NCBI GenBank assembly: GCA_928722015.1
Contig: CAKMWI010000003.1
Location: 62,001 to 126,000, forward strand
Origin: Candidatus Gastranaerophilales bacterium
GTDB taxonomy: Bacteria; Cyanobacteriota; Vampirovibrionia; Gastranaerophilales; Gastranaerophilaceae
DNA: 64,000 nucleotides
Direction of reading: 5' to 3'
Shown here: one piece after another, positions 7,953 to 16,695 of the stretch
Position numbering within the stretch: position 1 is the stretch's first letter
Layout of the letters: every line of letters starts with the position of its first letter
Notes under the pieces: model-generated
The model's database searches: none
What the model saw: the letters and a program-made list of their open reading frames with translations, nothing else
Told to the model about the DNA's origin: nothing
Program-made: the position numbers and the translations under genes

Positions 7953-9353
7953 TTGAAAAAGAAGATAGTTATATTATTATTGGCGAGTTTCATATTTTCA
8001 AATATTGCTCCTGTATCATGTTTTGCAATAGGTAAAAGTTCATCTAAAGAACCAAAAAAAATATCTATTTCAAAAACACATAAACAAAGAGCAAAAAGCG
8101 ATGAGTTTAAATATGAATATATAAATTATGATTGGTGGAAAAATTTTAATGATGATATTTTAAACGGTTATATAGATAAAGCTATAAAAAATAATTATGA
8201 TTTAAAAATGGCTACTATAGCTGTTGACGAATATTATCAAGCCATAAAAGTTCAATTTGCGAATGAACTTCCTTCTGCAGGGGCCGGTTTTGGACCAGGG
8301 TATGCAAAAATGCCGGGGACAACTGATTCTTCTTGGGGTTTTGCAATGCCGGCTTTTGTGAATTATGAAGTTGATTTATTTCTTAAAAATCATGACAAAA
8401 CAAATGCTTCTAAAAAAGAATATGAAGCTTCTTTGCAGGATGAAAGAGCTGCATATATATCAATAGCTTCAGCAGTAGGAACAACTTATTTGAATATAGT
8501 AAAGCTTGATAAAATGATAGCTCTTCAGGAAGAAATAGTAAAAGATAGAAAACTTATTTATGATTTAATGCTTTTACGAAATAAAGAAGGTTTGACATCA
8601 ACTGCAGATACAGTTAAAGCAAATAAATCTTATATTGCCGGAAATACTGATTTGACAGAATATAAAAAACAAAGAACAAAGCTTCTAAATCAGTTTTGTG
8701 TTTTGATTGGTGAAAATCCAAACAATGCAGAAAAGATTACAAGAGCAAATTTTGATGATTTGAATTTTGCTGGAGCTATTCCTTCAGAAATATCTTCGGA
8801 AATCATTGCTCAAAGACCGGATTATATAAAAGCAGAAAAAATGATTCAAAAAGCAGGAATTGATGTAAAAGTAGCAAAGAAAGAATTTTTACCTTCTATC
8901 AATATAACTGGTTTGGCATTTTTCCTCGCTGGTGATATAGGAAGCTTATGGTCTACAAAAAATGCATTAACAGCTCTGGGTGGAGGTTTGAATTTGCCGA
9001 TATTTACAGGTGGTAGAAGAATTGCGAATTTAAAAATAAAAAAAGATGAATACGAAAGATTATTAAATGATTATCGTAAAACAAATTTAACTGCTATTCA
9101 AGAAATAAACGATGCGTTAGTATCAATAAAATTGGATAATGATAAATATAAAGATATAGAAACCAGAGCAAAATTAGAAAGAGAAGATTTCGGGTATAGT
9201 ACACATAGATTTAATGAAGGTACAATTTCTAAACTTGATTTGGTGCAGGTAAAAGAAAACGTGCTATTTACAGATCAGCAGGTTGTTAATGATAAAATAA
9301 ATTGTCTTGTAGATTATATAGAATTATATAAAGCTGTAGGTAGTCAGTTATAA
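7953..9353 (+). CDS. TolC-like outer-membrane efflux protein
   Basis: Outer-membrane factor of 466 residues (NodT/TolC type). It has an N-terminal export signal (about residues 1-31, KKKIVILLLASFIFSNIAP) and two related halves of long amphipathic helices, with the family pattern near IAQRPDYIKAEKMIQKAGID and LPSINITG. The TTG start is supported by AAGAGGA at 7937-7943. Divergent from marR-emrA-emrB, it supplies the channel of that pump. An upstream Cys (VSC) does not fit a lipobox well, so I read the signal as type I. Confidence 0.87.
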   Translation: MKKKIVILLLASFIFSNIAPVSCFAIGKSSSKEPKKISISKTHKQRAKSDEFKYEYINYDWWKNFNDDILNGYIDKAIKNNYDLKMATIAVDEYYQAIKVQFANELPSAGAGFGPGYAKMPGTTDSSWGFAMPAFVNYEVDLFLKNHDKTNASKKEYEASLQDERAAYISIASAVGTTYLNIVKLDKMIALQEEIVKDRKLIYDLMLLRNKEGLTSTADTVKANKSYIAGNTDLTEYKKQRTKLLNQFCVLIGENPNNAEKITRANFDDLNFAGAIPSEISSEIIAQRPDYIKAEKMIQKAGIDVKVAKKEFLPSINITGLAFFLAGDIGSLWSTKNALTALGGGLNLPIFTGGRRIANLKIKKDEYERLLNDYRKTNLTAIQEINDALVSIKLDNDKYKDIETRAKLEREDFGYSTHRFNEGTISKLDLVQVKENVLFTDQQVVNDKINCLVDYIELYKAVGSQL

Positions 9354-9400
9354 AAAATTAATAAAACAAAATCTTAATCATATTTTTACTTACTAAACAG

Positions 9401-9425
9401 GCCGGTACTTATTGTATCGGCTTCT
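9401..9425 (+). terminator. Weak terminator after the tolC-like gene
   Basis: GCCGGTAC-TTATT-GTATCGGC stem (9401-9421, one G-T pair) followed by TTCTC. It lies 48 nt after the efflux channel stop codon. The U-tract is short, so efficiency is doubtful. Confidence 0.45.
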
Positions 9426-9545
9426 CATTATTTGAAAATTATTTTTTATTTTTTTTAGTTTGTATAGGTTGTTTTATAAATATATAAGAATTATAAAATA
9501 CAAAGCCGGGTAAATTTGATAATATATTATAAGAAACGTATTATA

Positions 9546-9809
9546 CTAAAGATTTAACATTGTATATTCTTCTGTCCCGTCAAAGCTTGCTTTCCAATGG
9601 TGCAGGCTTCCTCGTGAGATTTTACCTAAAACATTGAAAAGGTAGGAATTTGAGGTGTTATGAAGTTTTACAAAATCATAGTCTGCTTGAAGTTTGTTTA
9701 CTGCTTTGCGGCGGAACTCTTGCCATTTGCGGAGCAAATCAAGTTTTGCAAGAGCATTTTGTTTTGCCTTCTCAGGGGTGTATTTGATTGTCTCAAATTG
9801 GTTTTCCAT
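9546..9809 (-). pseudogene. N-terminal fragment of a transposase/integrase-like protein
   Basis: An 87-residue reading frame. ATG 9809 is preferred because AAGGA lies about 10 nt upstream; an in-frame ATG at 9845 has no such site. The sequence KLDLLRKWQEFRRK followed by LGKISRGSLHHWKASF resembles the N-terminal helix-turn-helix region of Mu/IS481-type transposases. It stops after about 85 residues with no DDE catalytic region downstream, so I read it as a decayed fragment rather than a working gene. It lies in the accessory stretch between the efflux operon and tRNA-Ile. The family assignment is by eye and moderate. Confidence 0.45.
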
Positions 9810-9857
9810 TGTCTCAAAATCCTTGTAATGCTTGGTGCAACACATTCATCACTCGTT

Positions 9858-9888
9858 TTGAGACAGAAGTCAAGTGTTTGTGTATAAT
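9858..9888 (+). promoter_or_regulatory. Promoter placing transcription start at GTG 9895
   Basis: A consensus TATAAT at 9883-9888 with a possible TTGAGA at 9858-9863 (19-nt spacer). The expected transcription start falls at about 9895, which is the in-frame GTG of the HNH-like gene. No Shine-Dalgarno is present, so the mRNA may be leaderless. Confidence 0.5.
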
Positions 9889-9894
9889 AAATAT

Positions 9895-11019
9895 GTGAAT
9901 AATAACTACAAAACATTAAATATTGAAGGACAAGGGCCTAAAAATAAAGATGAATTTATCAAATTCAATAAATTTTGTTCGAACTTAAAAAAAAGTACTC
10001 ATAAATCTAAAAAGAGAAAACGATGCGCTATATGTAAAAAGACAGATGTGAAATATTGTAATTCGCATACAATTCCTCAATTTATTTTAAAAAAAATTAG
10101 TAAAAATGGGAAATTGCTAAATACACAAGCATTGAATTCTACAAAAATGGTAAATGATGAAAATGGATTAAATGAAACGCAAGTTTTTCATTCTATCTGC
10201 AGAGATTGTGATAATTTAATATTTAAAGATTATGAAACTTTAGATAATTATAATAAAGAACCAACACAAAAAATTTTAAAACAAATTGCTTTAAAAAATC
10301 ATTTATATAGTGCTTATAAGCATAATCAAGAAAAAATTTTATACAATAATCTAATAAAAAACAAAATGCAAGATGTTGCAGATATTTCTTTCACAAACTC
10401 TTTCCAACATTTATTAAAAGTAACTGAACACAATTATTGTTATAATCAAAAGAGGGCTAACATTGTAATAAAAAATTTATTAAATAATAAAGATTTATAC
10501 AAACTATGTTACTTCAAAAAGCTTAATTATGTGGTTCCATTGGCATTACAAGATAATTCCATTATTTCTTTTGGATTTCAAGGAGAAAAATTAGCTAGTA
10601 CTTTTGATTTTCCTTCTTTTGATTATGCTGATGATATTCATTTTTGTATTTACCCTCTAGAAAATGAAAGTATTATTATGCTTTTTTGCGCACATGATTT
10701 AAATCTTTATGATAATTTTTTTGATACATTAAAAATACAAAATGAAAATGAACAATTATCAATTATTAATTTTTTAGTGTTTGCTTATTTTGAAGAAGTT
10801 TTTATTTCTAAAAATCTCGATGAATCAATATTTAAAAATGATAATTTAAAGAAAATATCACAGGAACAATTACTTGTTAGCGCAAACCCTTACTTTGCAA
10901 GTAATTTGACAAATACAGAGCATAAAAATTATTGTTGGAATGCATTGGAAAATAATTTTAGTATTGAAAATCATAGTAAAATCCCAAATTTATTAGATGC
11001 AAAATATAAAATTACTTAA
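9895..11019 (+). CDS. HNH-like treble-clef zinc protein, unknown function
   Basis: About 374 residues; I do not recognise the whole protein. Near the N terminus it has CAICKKTDVKYCNSHTIPQF followed some 55 residues later by ICRDCDNLIFKDYE, that is two CxxC pairs with an SH-x-IP segment. This is the layout of HNH/treble-clef nuclease modules (compare the EHIIP motif of HNH proteins). The rest is Lys/Asn-rich with no recognised domain. Start choice: GTG 9895 lies 6 nt after a TATAAT; an earlier GTG at 9874 would fall inside the promoter. The gene is more AT-rich than its neighbours and sits in an island beside tRNA-Ile, which suggests transfer. A defence or mobile-element role is possible but unproven. 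Confidence 0.55.
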   Translation: MNNNYKTLNIEGQGPKNKDEFIKFNKFCSNLKKSTHKSKKRKRCAICKKTDVKYCNSHTIPQFILKKISKNGKLLNTQALNSTKMVNDENGLNETQVFHSICRDCDNLIFKDYETLDNYNKEPTQKILKQIALKNHLYSAYKHNQEKILYNNLIKNKMQDVADISFTNSFQHLLKVTEHNYCYNQKRANIVIKNLLNNKDLYKLCYFKKLNYVVPLALQDNSIISFGFQGEKLASTFDFPSFDYADDIHFCIYPLENESIIMLFCAHDLNLYDNFFDTLKIQNENEQLSIINFLVFAYFEEVFISKNLDESIFKNDNLKKISQEQLLVSANPYFASNLTNTEHKNYCWNALENNFSIENHSKIPNLLDAKYKIT

Positions 11020-11235
11020 GTAAATATCTAAATCTCATTGATAATTTTGGGTATCCCAATTTGCAAGCAAAAATAAAATTGCACTTTTTTGCACTTTATT
11101 GCGCTAGGCTAGAATAGGCTTTGTGAGTAGGATAGATCCTGAAATAAATTCAGGGTGACAGAAAATTAGTGCAAAAGAGTGCAAGAAAAGAGTACTTGAG
11201 TGCAAAAAATGTCCCCTACATCTCAATACTAAAAA

Positions 11236-11268
11236 ACAGCCTCAAATCGGCTGTCTGTTTGATTTTTT
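11236..11268 (+). terminator. Terminator-like hairpin
   Basis: ACAGCC (11236-11241), 7-nt loop, GGCTGT (11249-11254), followed by a T-rich tract (CTGTTTGATTTTTT). It is oriented to end rightward transcription, perhaps from the HNH-like gene 217 nt upstream. Confidence 0.5.
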
Positions 11269-11430
11269 ATTAAATTTTCCCTGTCTCAATGTCCCAGAAA
11301 CCTATTATAGACTCCAAAATGGACTCGAACTCTGAAAATAGTTAGTACAAAAGACTTTTGACGATTTTTAAAAATTTGATTAAAAATTTCCAATCGCCGG
11401 AAACGCAGATTAGAACTTGAAAAGACACTA

Positions 11431-11452
11431 AAAAAGAGCCTTTTCGGCTCTT
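11431..11452 (-). terminator. Terminator of tRNA-Ile
   Basis: AAGAGCC-TTTTC-GGCTCTT stem (11434-11452) just downstream, in the minus sense, of tRNA-Ile. On the minus strand it is followed by a run of five U (A-run at 11431-11435). Confidence 0.7.
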
Positions 11453-11463
11453 GTTGTAAAATC

Positions 11464-11537
<74 letters not shown>

Positions 11538-11651
11538 GCGTTTGAATTTAGGAAGATATTATTATAAATATTACCCTGCTATTCATTTCGCATGAATAAA
11601 TGTACTATAAACATTTTTTAAAATCAAGTGCTTTTTTGTGTATCTTAATAT

Positions 11652-12245
11652 TTATGCAATTTTGAATATCACTTGTGTTTTAAATCCAATTTCAAATAAA
11701 TCTTTTTTGCGTATAGCTCTCATTATATTTGATTTGTTATCTGTATCTGATATTTTTAAAGTTAAAATAAATTCGCTTATGTTGTTTTTTTTATCATAAA
11801 TTAGTTTGATATTTGTTATTTCCCCCAACTTTTTGTTTTCTAAACCATCTGCAATTTTTAAAATTCCACCAAGTTGTTTTACTGTTTTGCGTTCTTTTTT
11901 GTCAAGTGTTGAGTAAATTTGATGAGTTTGTTTATCCGGGAGTTCTCCTTTGTGGTATCTGCATATACATGATAAAATTAGTTGTTGGCGCGGTGTGAAT
12001 TCTAATATTTCATGTTCAAGAATTATTTTTTGTGTATGTTTATGATGATTTTTTTCTTCAATTGAATATCCTATATCATGTAGTAAGGCTGCTGCTTCTA
12101 GAAGTTTTTTTTCTTCTTCGGAAAAATTTTTTATTTTTTCATTTATTTCTTGAAAAATAATCAGTGATAACCTTTTTACTTCCTGAGCATGTTTCTGTTT
12201 ATTACAGTATGTTTCAACGAGTTTTTGTATTGAAATTCTTTCCAT
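11652..12245 (-). CDS. HD-domain protein like the Ppx/GppA C-terminal domain
   Basis: Protein of 197 residues with the HD phosphohydrolase signature ALLHDIGYSIEEKNHH and a later CRYHKGELP and KIADGLE, the pattern seen in the C-terminal HD domain of Ppx/GppA exopolyphosphatase/pppGpp phosphatases. The N-terminal ASKHA phosphatase domain of Ppx is absent, so it is a free-standing HD module with metal ligands His-Asp in place. Its start lies 9 nt after an extended -10 (TGA-TAAGAT, 12255-12263), implying a leader of only about 2 nt. Substrate unknown; a nucleotide or polyphosphate-related role is a reasonable guess. Confidence 0.72.
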   Translation of the reverse strand: MERISIQKLVETYCNKQKHAQEVKRLSLIIFQEINEKIKNFSEEEKKLLEAAALLHDIGYSIEEKNHHKHTQKIILEHEILEFTPRQQLILSCICRYHKGELPDKQTHQIYSTLDKKERKTVKQLGGILKIADGLENKKLGEITNIKLIYDKKNNISEFILTLKISDTDNKSNIMRAIRKKDLFEIGFKTQVIFKIA

Positions 12246-12274
12246 GATAACTGAATCTTATCATGATTTCAAAA

Positions 12275-12309
12275 AAAAGACCACCTAACTTACAGTTAGG
12301 CAGTCTTTT
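12275..12309 (-). terminator. Terminator of the 12342-12776 gene
   Basis: AAAAGAC (12275-12281) pairs with GTCTTTT (12303-12309), and inside it CCTAAC (12284-12289) pairs with GTTAGG (12295-12300). An A-run before it on the plus strand gives a U-run on the minus transcript. Confidence 0.7.
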
Positions 12310-12341
12310 CCTTTGTTTAAATAAAATAAATTTATTATGTC

Positions 12342-12776
12342 TTAAATATTTATTTTTCTTTCAAAATTCTTTTTAATTTTTTTCTTTGCATTGTCAAGAT
12401 TTTTGATTTTCTTTTCTGCATATTTAATTTGTTTTTTTGCAGCTTTTCTTTCAGCTTTTGTTGAAGCGTATCGAGCGTCTATTTCTGCATATTGATTTTT
12501 ATAATTTAGAAGTCTGTTTCTAATCTCAACTTGTGCATTTTCAATTTGTAATATAGAATTTTGCATTTTAGTTCCGCCTGTAACTTGGCTCGGGTCAAGA
12601 AGATCTGTACCTTTAGCATTTGTTGTTGATACAGCTGCATTAGTTGTTGTAGTTGTACTTATTGCTGAACTGTCATCAAAATTTAACGGTGTGAAGCTTG
12701 TTTCTGCTAAAGCCATTGTGCTTGAAACAAGAATTAAGCTTAAAGTTAGGGTAATAATTCTTGAGAATTTTTTCAT
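12342..12776 (-). CDS. Secreted Lys/Ala-rich hypothetical protein
   Basis: Protein of 144 residues. ATG 12776 is chosen over an upstream ATG because GGAGGAAG lies immediately before it. A clear signal peptide (residues 1 to about 24, ending MALAE) is followed by a Ser/Thr/Ala-rich linker and then a highly charged helical C terminus (KAERKAAKKQIKYAEKKIKN) likely to form a coiled coil. No domain is recognised. It is probably periplasmic or surface-associated and monocistronic, given its own terminator at 12275-12309. Confidence 0.75.
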   Translation of the reverse strand: MKKFSRIITLTLSLILVSSTMALAETSFTPLNFDDSSAISTTTTTNAAVSTTNAKGTDLLDPSQVTGGTKMQNSILQIENAQVEIRNRLLNYKNQYAEIDARYASTKAERKAAKKQIKYAEKKIKNLDNAKKKIKKNFERKINI

Positions 12777-13000
12777 AAATACTTCCTCCATCATAGTTGT
12801 AAACTATATTATATATTTTAGTGTATTTTGTTTTAAATAAAAAGAAATTTACATAATTTAATATGAAAATATGAATTATAAATAGTTTATTTTTTATTAA
12901 AAGTTTGGCTAATAACTCTATATTATCCATTATACCCGATTGATTTTGCTGAATAAATATTTAGATTTTGTGTTATTATTTTTATTAAAGGACTTGGGAT

Positions 13001-15355
13001 ATGAAAAAAGAATGGATTTTAGATAACACAGACTCAAAAGAAAAGTCTTTGATAAAAAGATTATTAATTTCGCGAGGTATAAAAAGCGAAGAAGAGATAA
13101 AAGAATTTCTTAATCCGTTAGAAATGGAAATCACTTCGCCAAATGTTTTTACGGATATGGAAAAATCTGTTGAAAGATTATCTAATGCAATTAATACTGC
13201 TGAAACTATTATTATATATGGAGATTTTGATGCTGATGGTGTTACTTCGACATCTGTTTTGTATAAAACATTAAAATATTTAGGGGCAAATGTTCATTAT
13301 TTTATTCCGGACAGAGAAAATGAAGGGCATGGATTTGATAAAAAAGCTCTTATAAAGTTGATGACGACGGTAAAACCAAAAGTTATAATTTCTGTTGACT
13401 GCGGAATTTCTGATGTTGATGCTGTGAAGTTTATAAATAGTTTTAAAATGATTGATGTTATAATAACAGATCACCATGAAGCTCCAGAAATTCTACCTCC
13501 TGCTTATGCTATTATTAATCCTAAAGCTCCAAATGCTTTAGATGAAAATTTATCAGCAAAACAGATAGAATATTTAACATATCTTGCCGGTTGTGGCGTA
13601 GCATTCAAAGTTGCTCAAGCTCTTTTATCAAAATATGGAAAAACTGAATATATTTACGATATATTACCTTTTGTTGCTGTCGGAACCGTATCCGACGTTG
13701 TTCCTTTACTTGGAGAAAATAGATATTTTGTGGCAAAAGGACTTGAACTTATTTCAAAAGGAAAACATGAAGGTCTTAAAAAACTTTTGGAAAGTGCCGG
13801 TTATGATATTACAAAAGGTGTAACTTCGGAAATGATATCTTTTGGGGTTGCGCCAAGGATAAATGCATCCGGAAGACTTGATACGGTTGAATCTGCTCTT
13901 AAAGTTTTAATTTCTGATAATCCTCAAGAAGTTCAAATGGCGGTTACAACATTGAATGAACTTAATAAAGTTCGTCAGACTCTCTGTCAAGAAGTTTTTG
14001 CTCAGGCTGATGAAATGGTTAAAAAAGAAGGAAACAGAAATTCAGCTATTGTTTTGTGTAGTGAAAATTGGCATATCGGAATTATTGGAATCGTTGCTTC
14101 CAAACTGGTTGAAAAATATTACAAACCGGTGTTTTTAATGACTTATGTTAAAGAAAAAAATCAATATAGGTGCTCTGCAAGAAGTATAGAAGGGGTTCCG
14201 TTATATGATGTGATTAGTGCGAATTCGGATTTATTAGATGGCTTTGGTGGGCATAAAATGGCTGCCGGTTTAAGTTTTTCCGGAGAAAAATCGTCATTTG
14301 ATAACGTTAAAAAGGCTCTTTGTGAAACTGTAAAGGAATATACATCTTCTCAAGATTTAAAACCTTTTGTGAAAATAGATTTAATATTGGATGCGTCAGA
14401 TATTACAGAGGATTTGGTTGAAAATATTTCAAGATTGGAACCTTTTGGAGCAATGAATCCTAGTCCTGTTTTTGCTATAAACAATTTAAAGGTTAAACAA
14501 AAAAGACTTATGGGTTCAGATAACTCGCATTTGCGTTTGATTGTTACTAAAGATGCTTATGAATTTACATCTGTGTGGTGGCAAAAGGGCGATGTCGGTT
14601 TAAGTAGTGGTGATAACCTTGATATTGCATTCCATCCTCAATTAAATGAGTTTAACGGGAATACTTCTGTACAACTTATAATTGATGATATCCATTCGGA
14701 TGTTATAAAAGATGAGAATGAAAATATCCCGAAAGTGTATAAAATTTATGATAATCGTGCCAAAACAGGTATTTTACCTAATGTGAACGATTATATCAAA
14801 AATTCTAAATTAAATATAAGAGTTTTTGCAGAAAGTAAGTATGTTTTAGATACTATAAAATCTTTTAAAGAAATATCGTCAAAAACCTTTACTAGAGAGA
14901 ACATTCCACATTGCGATGTTGTAATGTTTTTTGATTATCCTGCGGATAAAGAAACTCTGGATAATATTTTAGAAAAAGCTCAACCAAAAGGTATTCATTT
15001 TATGAATTATGAACCCAAAATTCTTGATGAGCAAGAGTTTTTAAAAACTTTTACCGGTATGATAAAATTTGCAGCGCATAATAATAACGGCAAAATTGAA
15101 TTTATTCGCTGCTCCAGTTTTTTGGGTAAATCTGTCAGTATCTTTGTTGAACTGTTAGAGTTGTATGAGGAAGTTGGATTTATAAAAATATTAGAAAAGA
15201 ATAATTTATTTTTTAATATAGAACTATTGACAATAAATGATTTATCCAAGGTATTAAATAATGATAAGTTTTCACAGATATTTGATAAAGTAATAGAGTG
15301 TGAAGCTTTTCAAAGAAGTTTGCTTGAGGATGATTTAGAACAAATTTTGATATAA
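13001..15355 (+). CDS. recJ: Single-stranded-DNA exonuclease RecJ
   Basis: DHH-family 5'-3' exonuclease acting in recombination and repair. Motif I GDFDADGVTSTS (about residues 75-86) and the DHHE motif (about 156-159) are intact, followed by the DHHA1 domain with GGHKMAAGLSF and then the OB-like domain. At 784 residues it matches the longer Bacillus-type RecJ rather than the E. coli protein of about 577, with an extra C-terminal domain of roughly 200 residues. An AAAGGA site precedes the ATG. It is followed by a conserved small-protein/DUF177/rpmF cluster. Confidence 0.93.
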   Translation: MKKEWILDNTDSKEKSLIKRLLISRGIKSEEEIKEFLNPLEMEITSPNVFTDMEKSVERLSNAINTAETIIIYGDFDADGVTSTSVLYKTLKYLGANVHYFIPDRENEGHGFDKKALIKLMTTVKPKVIISVDCGISDVDAVKFINSFKMIDVIITDHHEAPEILPPAYAIINPKAPNALDENLSAKQIEYLTYLAGCGVAFKVAQALLSKYGKTEYIYDILPFVAVGTVSDVVPLLGENRYFVAKGLELISKGKHEGLKKLLESAGYDITKGVTSEMISFGVAPRINASGRLDTVESALKVLISDNPQEVQMAVTTLNELNKVRQTLCQEVFAQADEMVKKEGNRNSAIVLCSENWHIGIIGIVASKLVEKYYKPVFLMTYVKEKNQYRCSARSIEGVPLYDVISANSDLLDGFGGHKMAAGLSFSGEKSSFDNVKKALCETVKEYTSSQDLKPFVKIDLILDASDITEDLVENISRLEPFGAMNPSPVFAINNLKVKQKRLMGSDNSHLRLIVTKDAYEFTSVWWQKGDVGLSSGDNLDIAFHPQLNEFNGNTSVQLIIDDIHSDVIKDENENIPKVYKIYDNRAKTGILPNVNDYIKNSKLNIRVFAESKYVLDTIKSFKEISSKTFTRENIPHCDVVMFFDYPADKETLDNILEKAQPKGIHFMNYEPKILDEQEFLKTFTGMIKFAAHNNNGKIEFIRCSSFLGKSVSIFVELLELYEEVGFIKILEKNNLFFNIELLTINDLSKVLNNDKFSQIFDKVIECEAFQRSLLEDDLEQILI

Positions 15356-15465
15356 AAGTGCAAATTTAGCTTTTTACAAGTTAAATACGATATAACTGTT
15401 TTTACTCTTGATTTTGACGGTATTTTTCGTTAATATATTCTTAATTGAAATAGAAGGAGAAAATT

Positions 15466-15729
15466 ATGGCGCAACAATTTAATCCTCAGGGAATTAATGC
15501 TCAAAATATTAAAAAACGTTATGCAGTACTTGTTTTTATCAAAGGTTCAACTGCACCTTTGGTTTTATATGTGAAAGATGCACAAGCTCTATATCAAGAA
15601 CTGGTTGAAACAATGAAATCAACAAATGCCGTTCTTATTGAAAAAGAAACAGAAGGTCCGTTGAAAAAAGTTTGTTTTATATCTAATCAGATTGCAGCTC
15701 TTGCAATTCAAGAAGAACAATATGTATAA
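15466..15729 (+). CDS. Small conserved-looking hypothetical protein
   Basis: An 87-residue protein with an excellent AGAAGGAG ribosome site. I do not recognise a domain. The middle, KKRYAVLVFIKGSTAPLVLY, predicts beta strands; no membrane segment or signal is seen. It is the first gene of a block with DUF177, rpmF, plsX and fabH, starting 18 nt before the DUF177 gene, so cotranscription is likely. Confidence 0.75.
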   Translation: MAQQFNPQGINAQNIKKRYAVLVFIKGSTAPLVLYVKDAQALYQELVETMKSTNAVLIEKETEGPLKKVCFISNQIAALAIQEEQYV

Positions 15730-15746
15730 TGTTTTTCAAAATATAA

Positions 15747-16259
15747 ATGTTAAAAGCTATGGAAAAGATATTATCAATAGAAGATTTGGAAAATGCTGAC
15801 AATAAAACTCTCTACTGTACTTTTGATGAGAAAATTGAGGGTTTAGATTGTGTTACCCCTATTCATGCCGAGCTTTGTGCCAAATCACTTGGTGAATTTA
15901 TACAAATATCCGGACATGTTACCGGTACAGTTAATCTGGAATGCGATTTATGTCTGGATAAATTTGAATATAATTTGGATTTTGATATTGATGAATTATA
16001 CTCGAAAAGTTCTTTATTAGGTGATTATGAAGAGTCCGGACAGGAATTTGAAATTAAAGACGGTCAGTTTGTTACAGATTTGAATGGTTCAAAAGAAATA
16101 GATATTTATGACTTATTGTATCAATCTGTAATATTAAATTTTCCAAATAAAAAAGTTTGTGGTATTAATTGTAAAGGGAAGGTTTTTCTTTCTGAAGAAG
16201 ATATACCCGATCCAAGACTGGATGTCTTTAAAAATATCCAAATTAACCCAAAAGATTAG
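15747..16259 (+). CDS. DUF177 (YceD) family protein
   Basis: Protein of up to 170 residues (a second in-frame ATG sits 4 codons in). The VNLECDLCLDKFEY segment (CxxC plus flanking strands) and the acidic IDIYDLLYQSVILNFP followed by CGINCKG are the DUF177/YceD signature. The gene directly precedes rpmF, the usual neighbour across bacteria, where YceD family members have been linked to 23S rRNA/L32 biogenesis. Function is from family knowledge only. Confidence 0.85.
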   Translation: MLKAMEKILSIEDLENADNKTLYCTFDEKIEGLDCVTPIHAELCAKSLGEFIQISGHVTGTVNLECDLCLDKFEYNLDFDIDELYSKSSLLGDYEESGQEFEIKDGQFVTDLNGSKEIDIYDLLYQSVILNFPNKKVCGINCKGKVFLSEEDIPDPRLDVFKNIQINPKD

Positions 16260-16289
16260 TTAGTAGAAAATAAAAAAGGAAAAACAAAA

Positions 16290-16613
16290 ATGGCAGTACC
16301 TAAGAAAAGAACAGGTCATTCTGCTCAAGGTAGCAGAAGAGCTAATTGGAAAGCTACAAAACCTGAAACAACAAAATGTCCTAATTGTGGCGAAACAGTT
16401 TTAACACATACAGTATGTACAGCATGCGGCACTTATAAAGGCCAGCCTGTAAAATTAGCAGATAAAGCAGCTGCAGAAGCTCCTGCTAAAAAAACTGCGA
16501 AAAAATCAACTAAAAAAGCTGCTCCAAAAGCAGAAGCTAAGGTTGAAGAAGCAAAAACTGAGGAAGTTAAAACTGAAGAACCTGTTGAAAAGACAGAAAA
16601 AACTGAAGAATAA
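16290..16613 (+). CDS. rpmF: 50S ribosomal protein L32 with a long C-terminal tail
   Basis: The first 57 residues are a normal L32: MAVPKKRTGHSAQGSRR at the N terminus, then a zinc ribbon with CPNCG and CTACG pairs. It then continues for about 50 residues of low-complexity Lys/Ala/Glu/Pro sequence (AKKTAKKSTKKAAPKAEAK and then acidic KTEEVKTEEP), to 107 residues in total. Bacterial L32 is usually 56-60 residues. The stop is followed by a 17-bp hairpin and then plsX. The extension resembles histone-H1-like tails in composition; its role is unknown. Confidence 0.93.
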   Translation: MAVPKKRTGHSAQGSRRANWKATKPETTKCPNCGETVLTHTVCTACGTYKGQPVKLADKAAAEAPAKKTAKKSTKKAAPKAEAKVEEAKTEEVKTEEPVEKTEKTEE

Positions 16614-16620
16614 TTTAAAT

Positions 16621-16658
16621 TTGTAAAGCAACAACAATATTTTGTTGTTGCTTTACAA
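16621..16658 (+). other. 17-bp hairpin between rpmF and plsX
   Basis: Perfect stem TTGTAAAGCAACAACAA (16621-16637) with TTGTTGTTGCTTTACAA (16642-16658) and a 4-nt loop. Neither side has a U-run, so it is better read as an intercistronic processing/stability element that could separate abundant L32 expression from plsX-fabH. Confidence 0.7.
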
Positions 16659-16695
16659 AAAATAAATTACTGTTAGACTTTGGAGAGAGAAAAGT

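Larger units (their letters stand above)
11020..11463. other. Noncoding, repeat-rich accessory stretch
   Basis: No credible gene. It contains: repeated TGCA-type words (TTGCACTTTTTTGCACTTT around 11079-11100 and GTGCAAAAGAGTGCAAG around 11169-11185, roughly inverted to each other); a small palindrome CCTGAA-ATAAA-TTCAGG at 11138-11154; a terminator-like hairpin at 11236-11254; and an 11-bp copy of the tRNA-Ile T-arm region (11320-11330). It looks like debris at a tRNA-linked insertion site. Confidence 0.5.

Noticed and set aside
16621..16658. Calling the rpmF-plsX hairpin a rho-independent terminator
   Set aside because: There is no U-run on either strand, and the cluster is normally cotranscribed.
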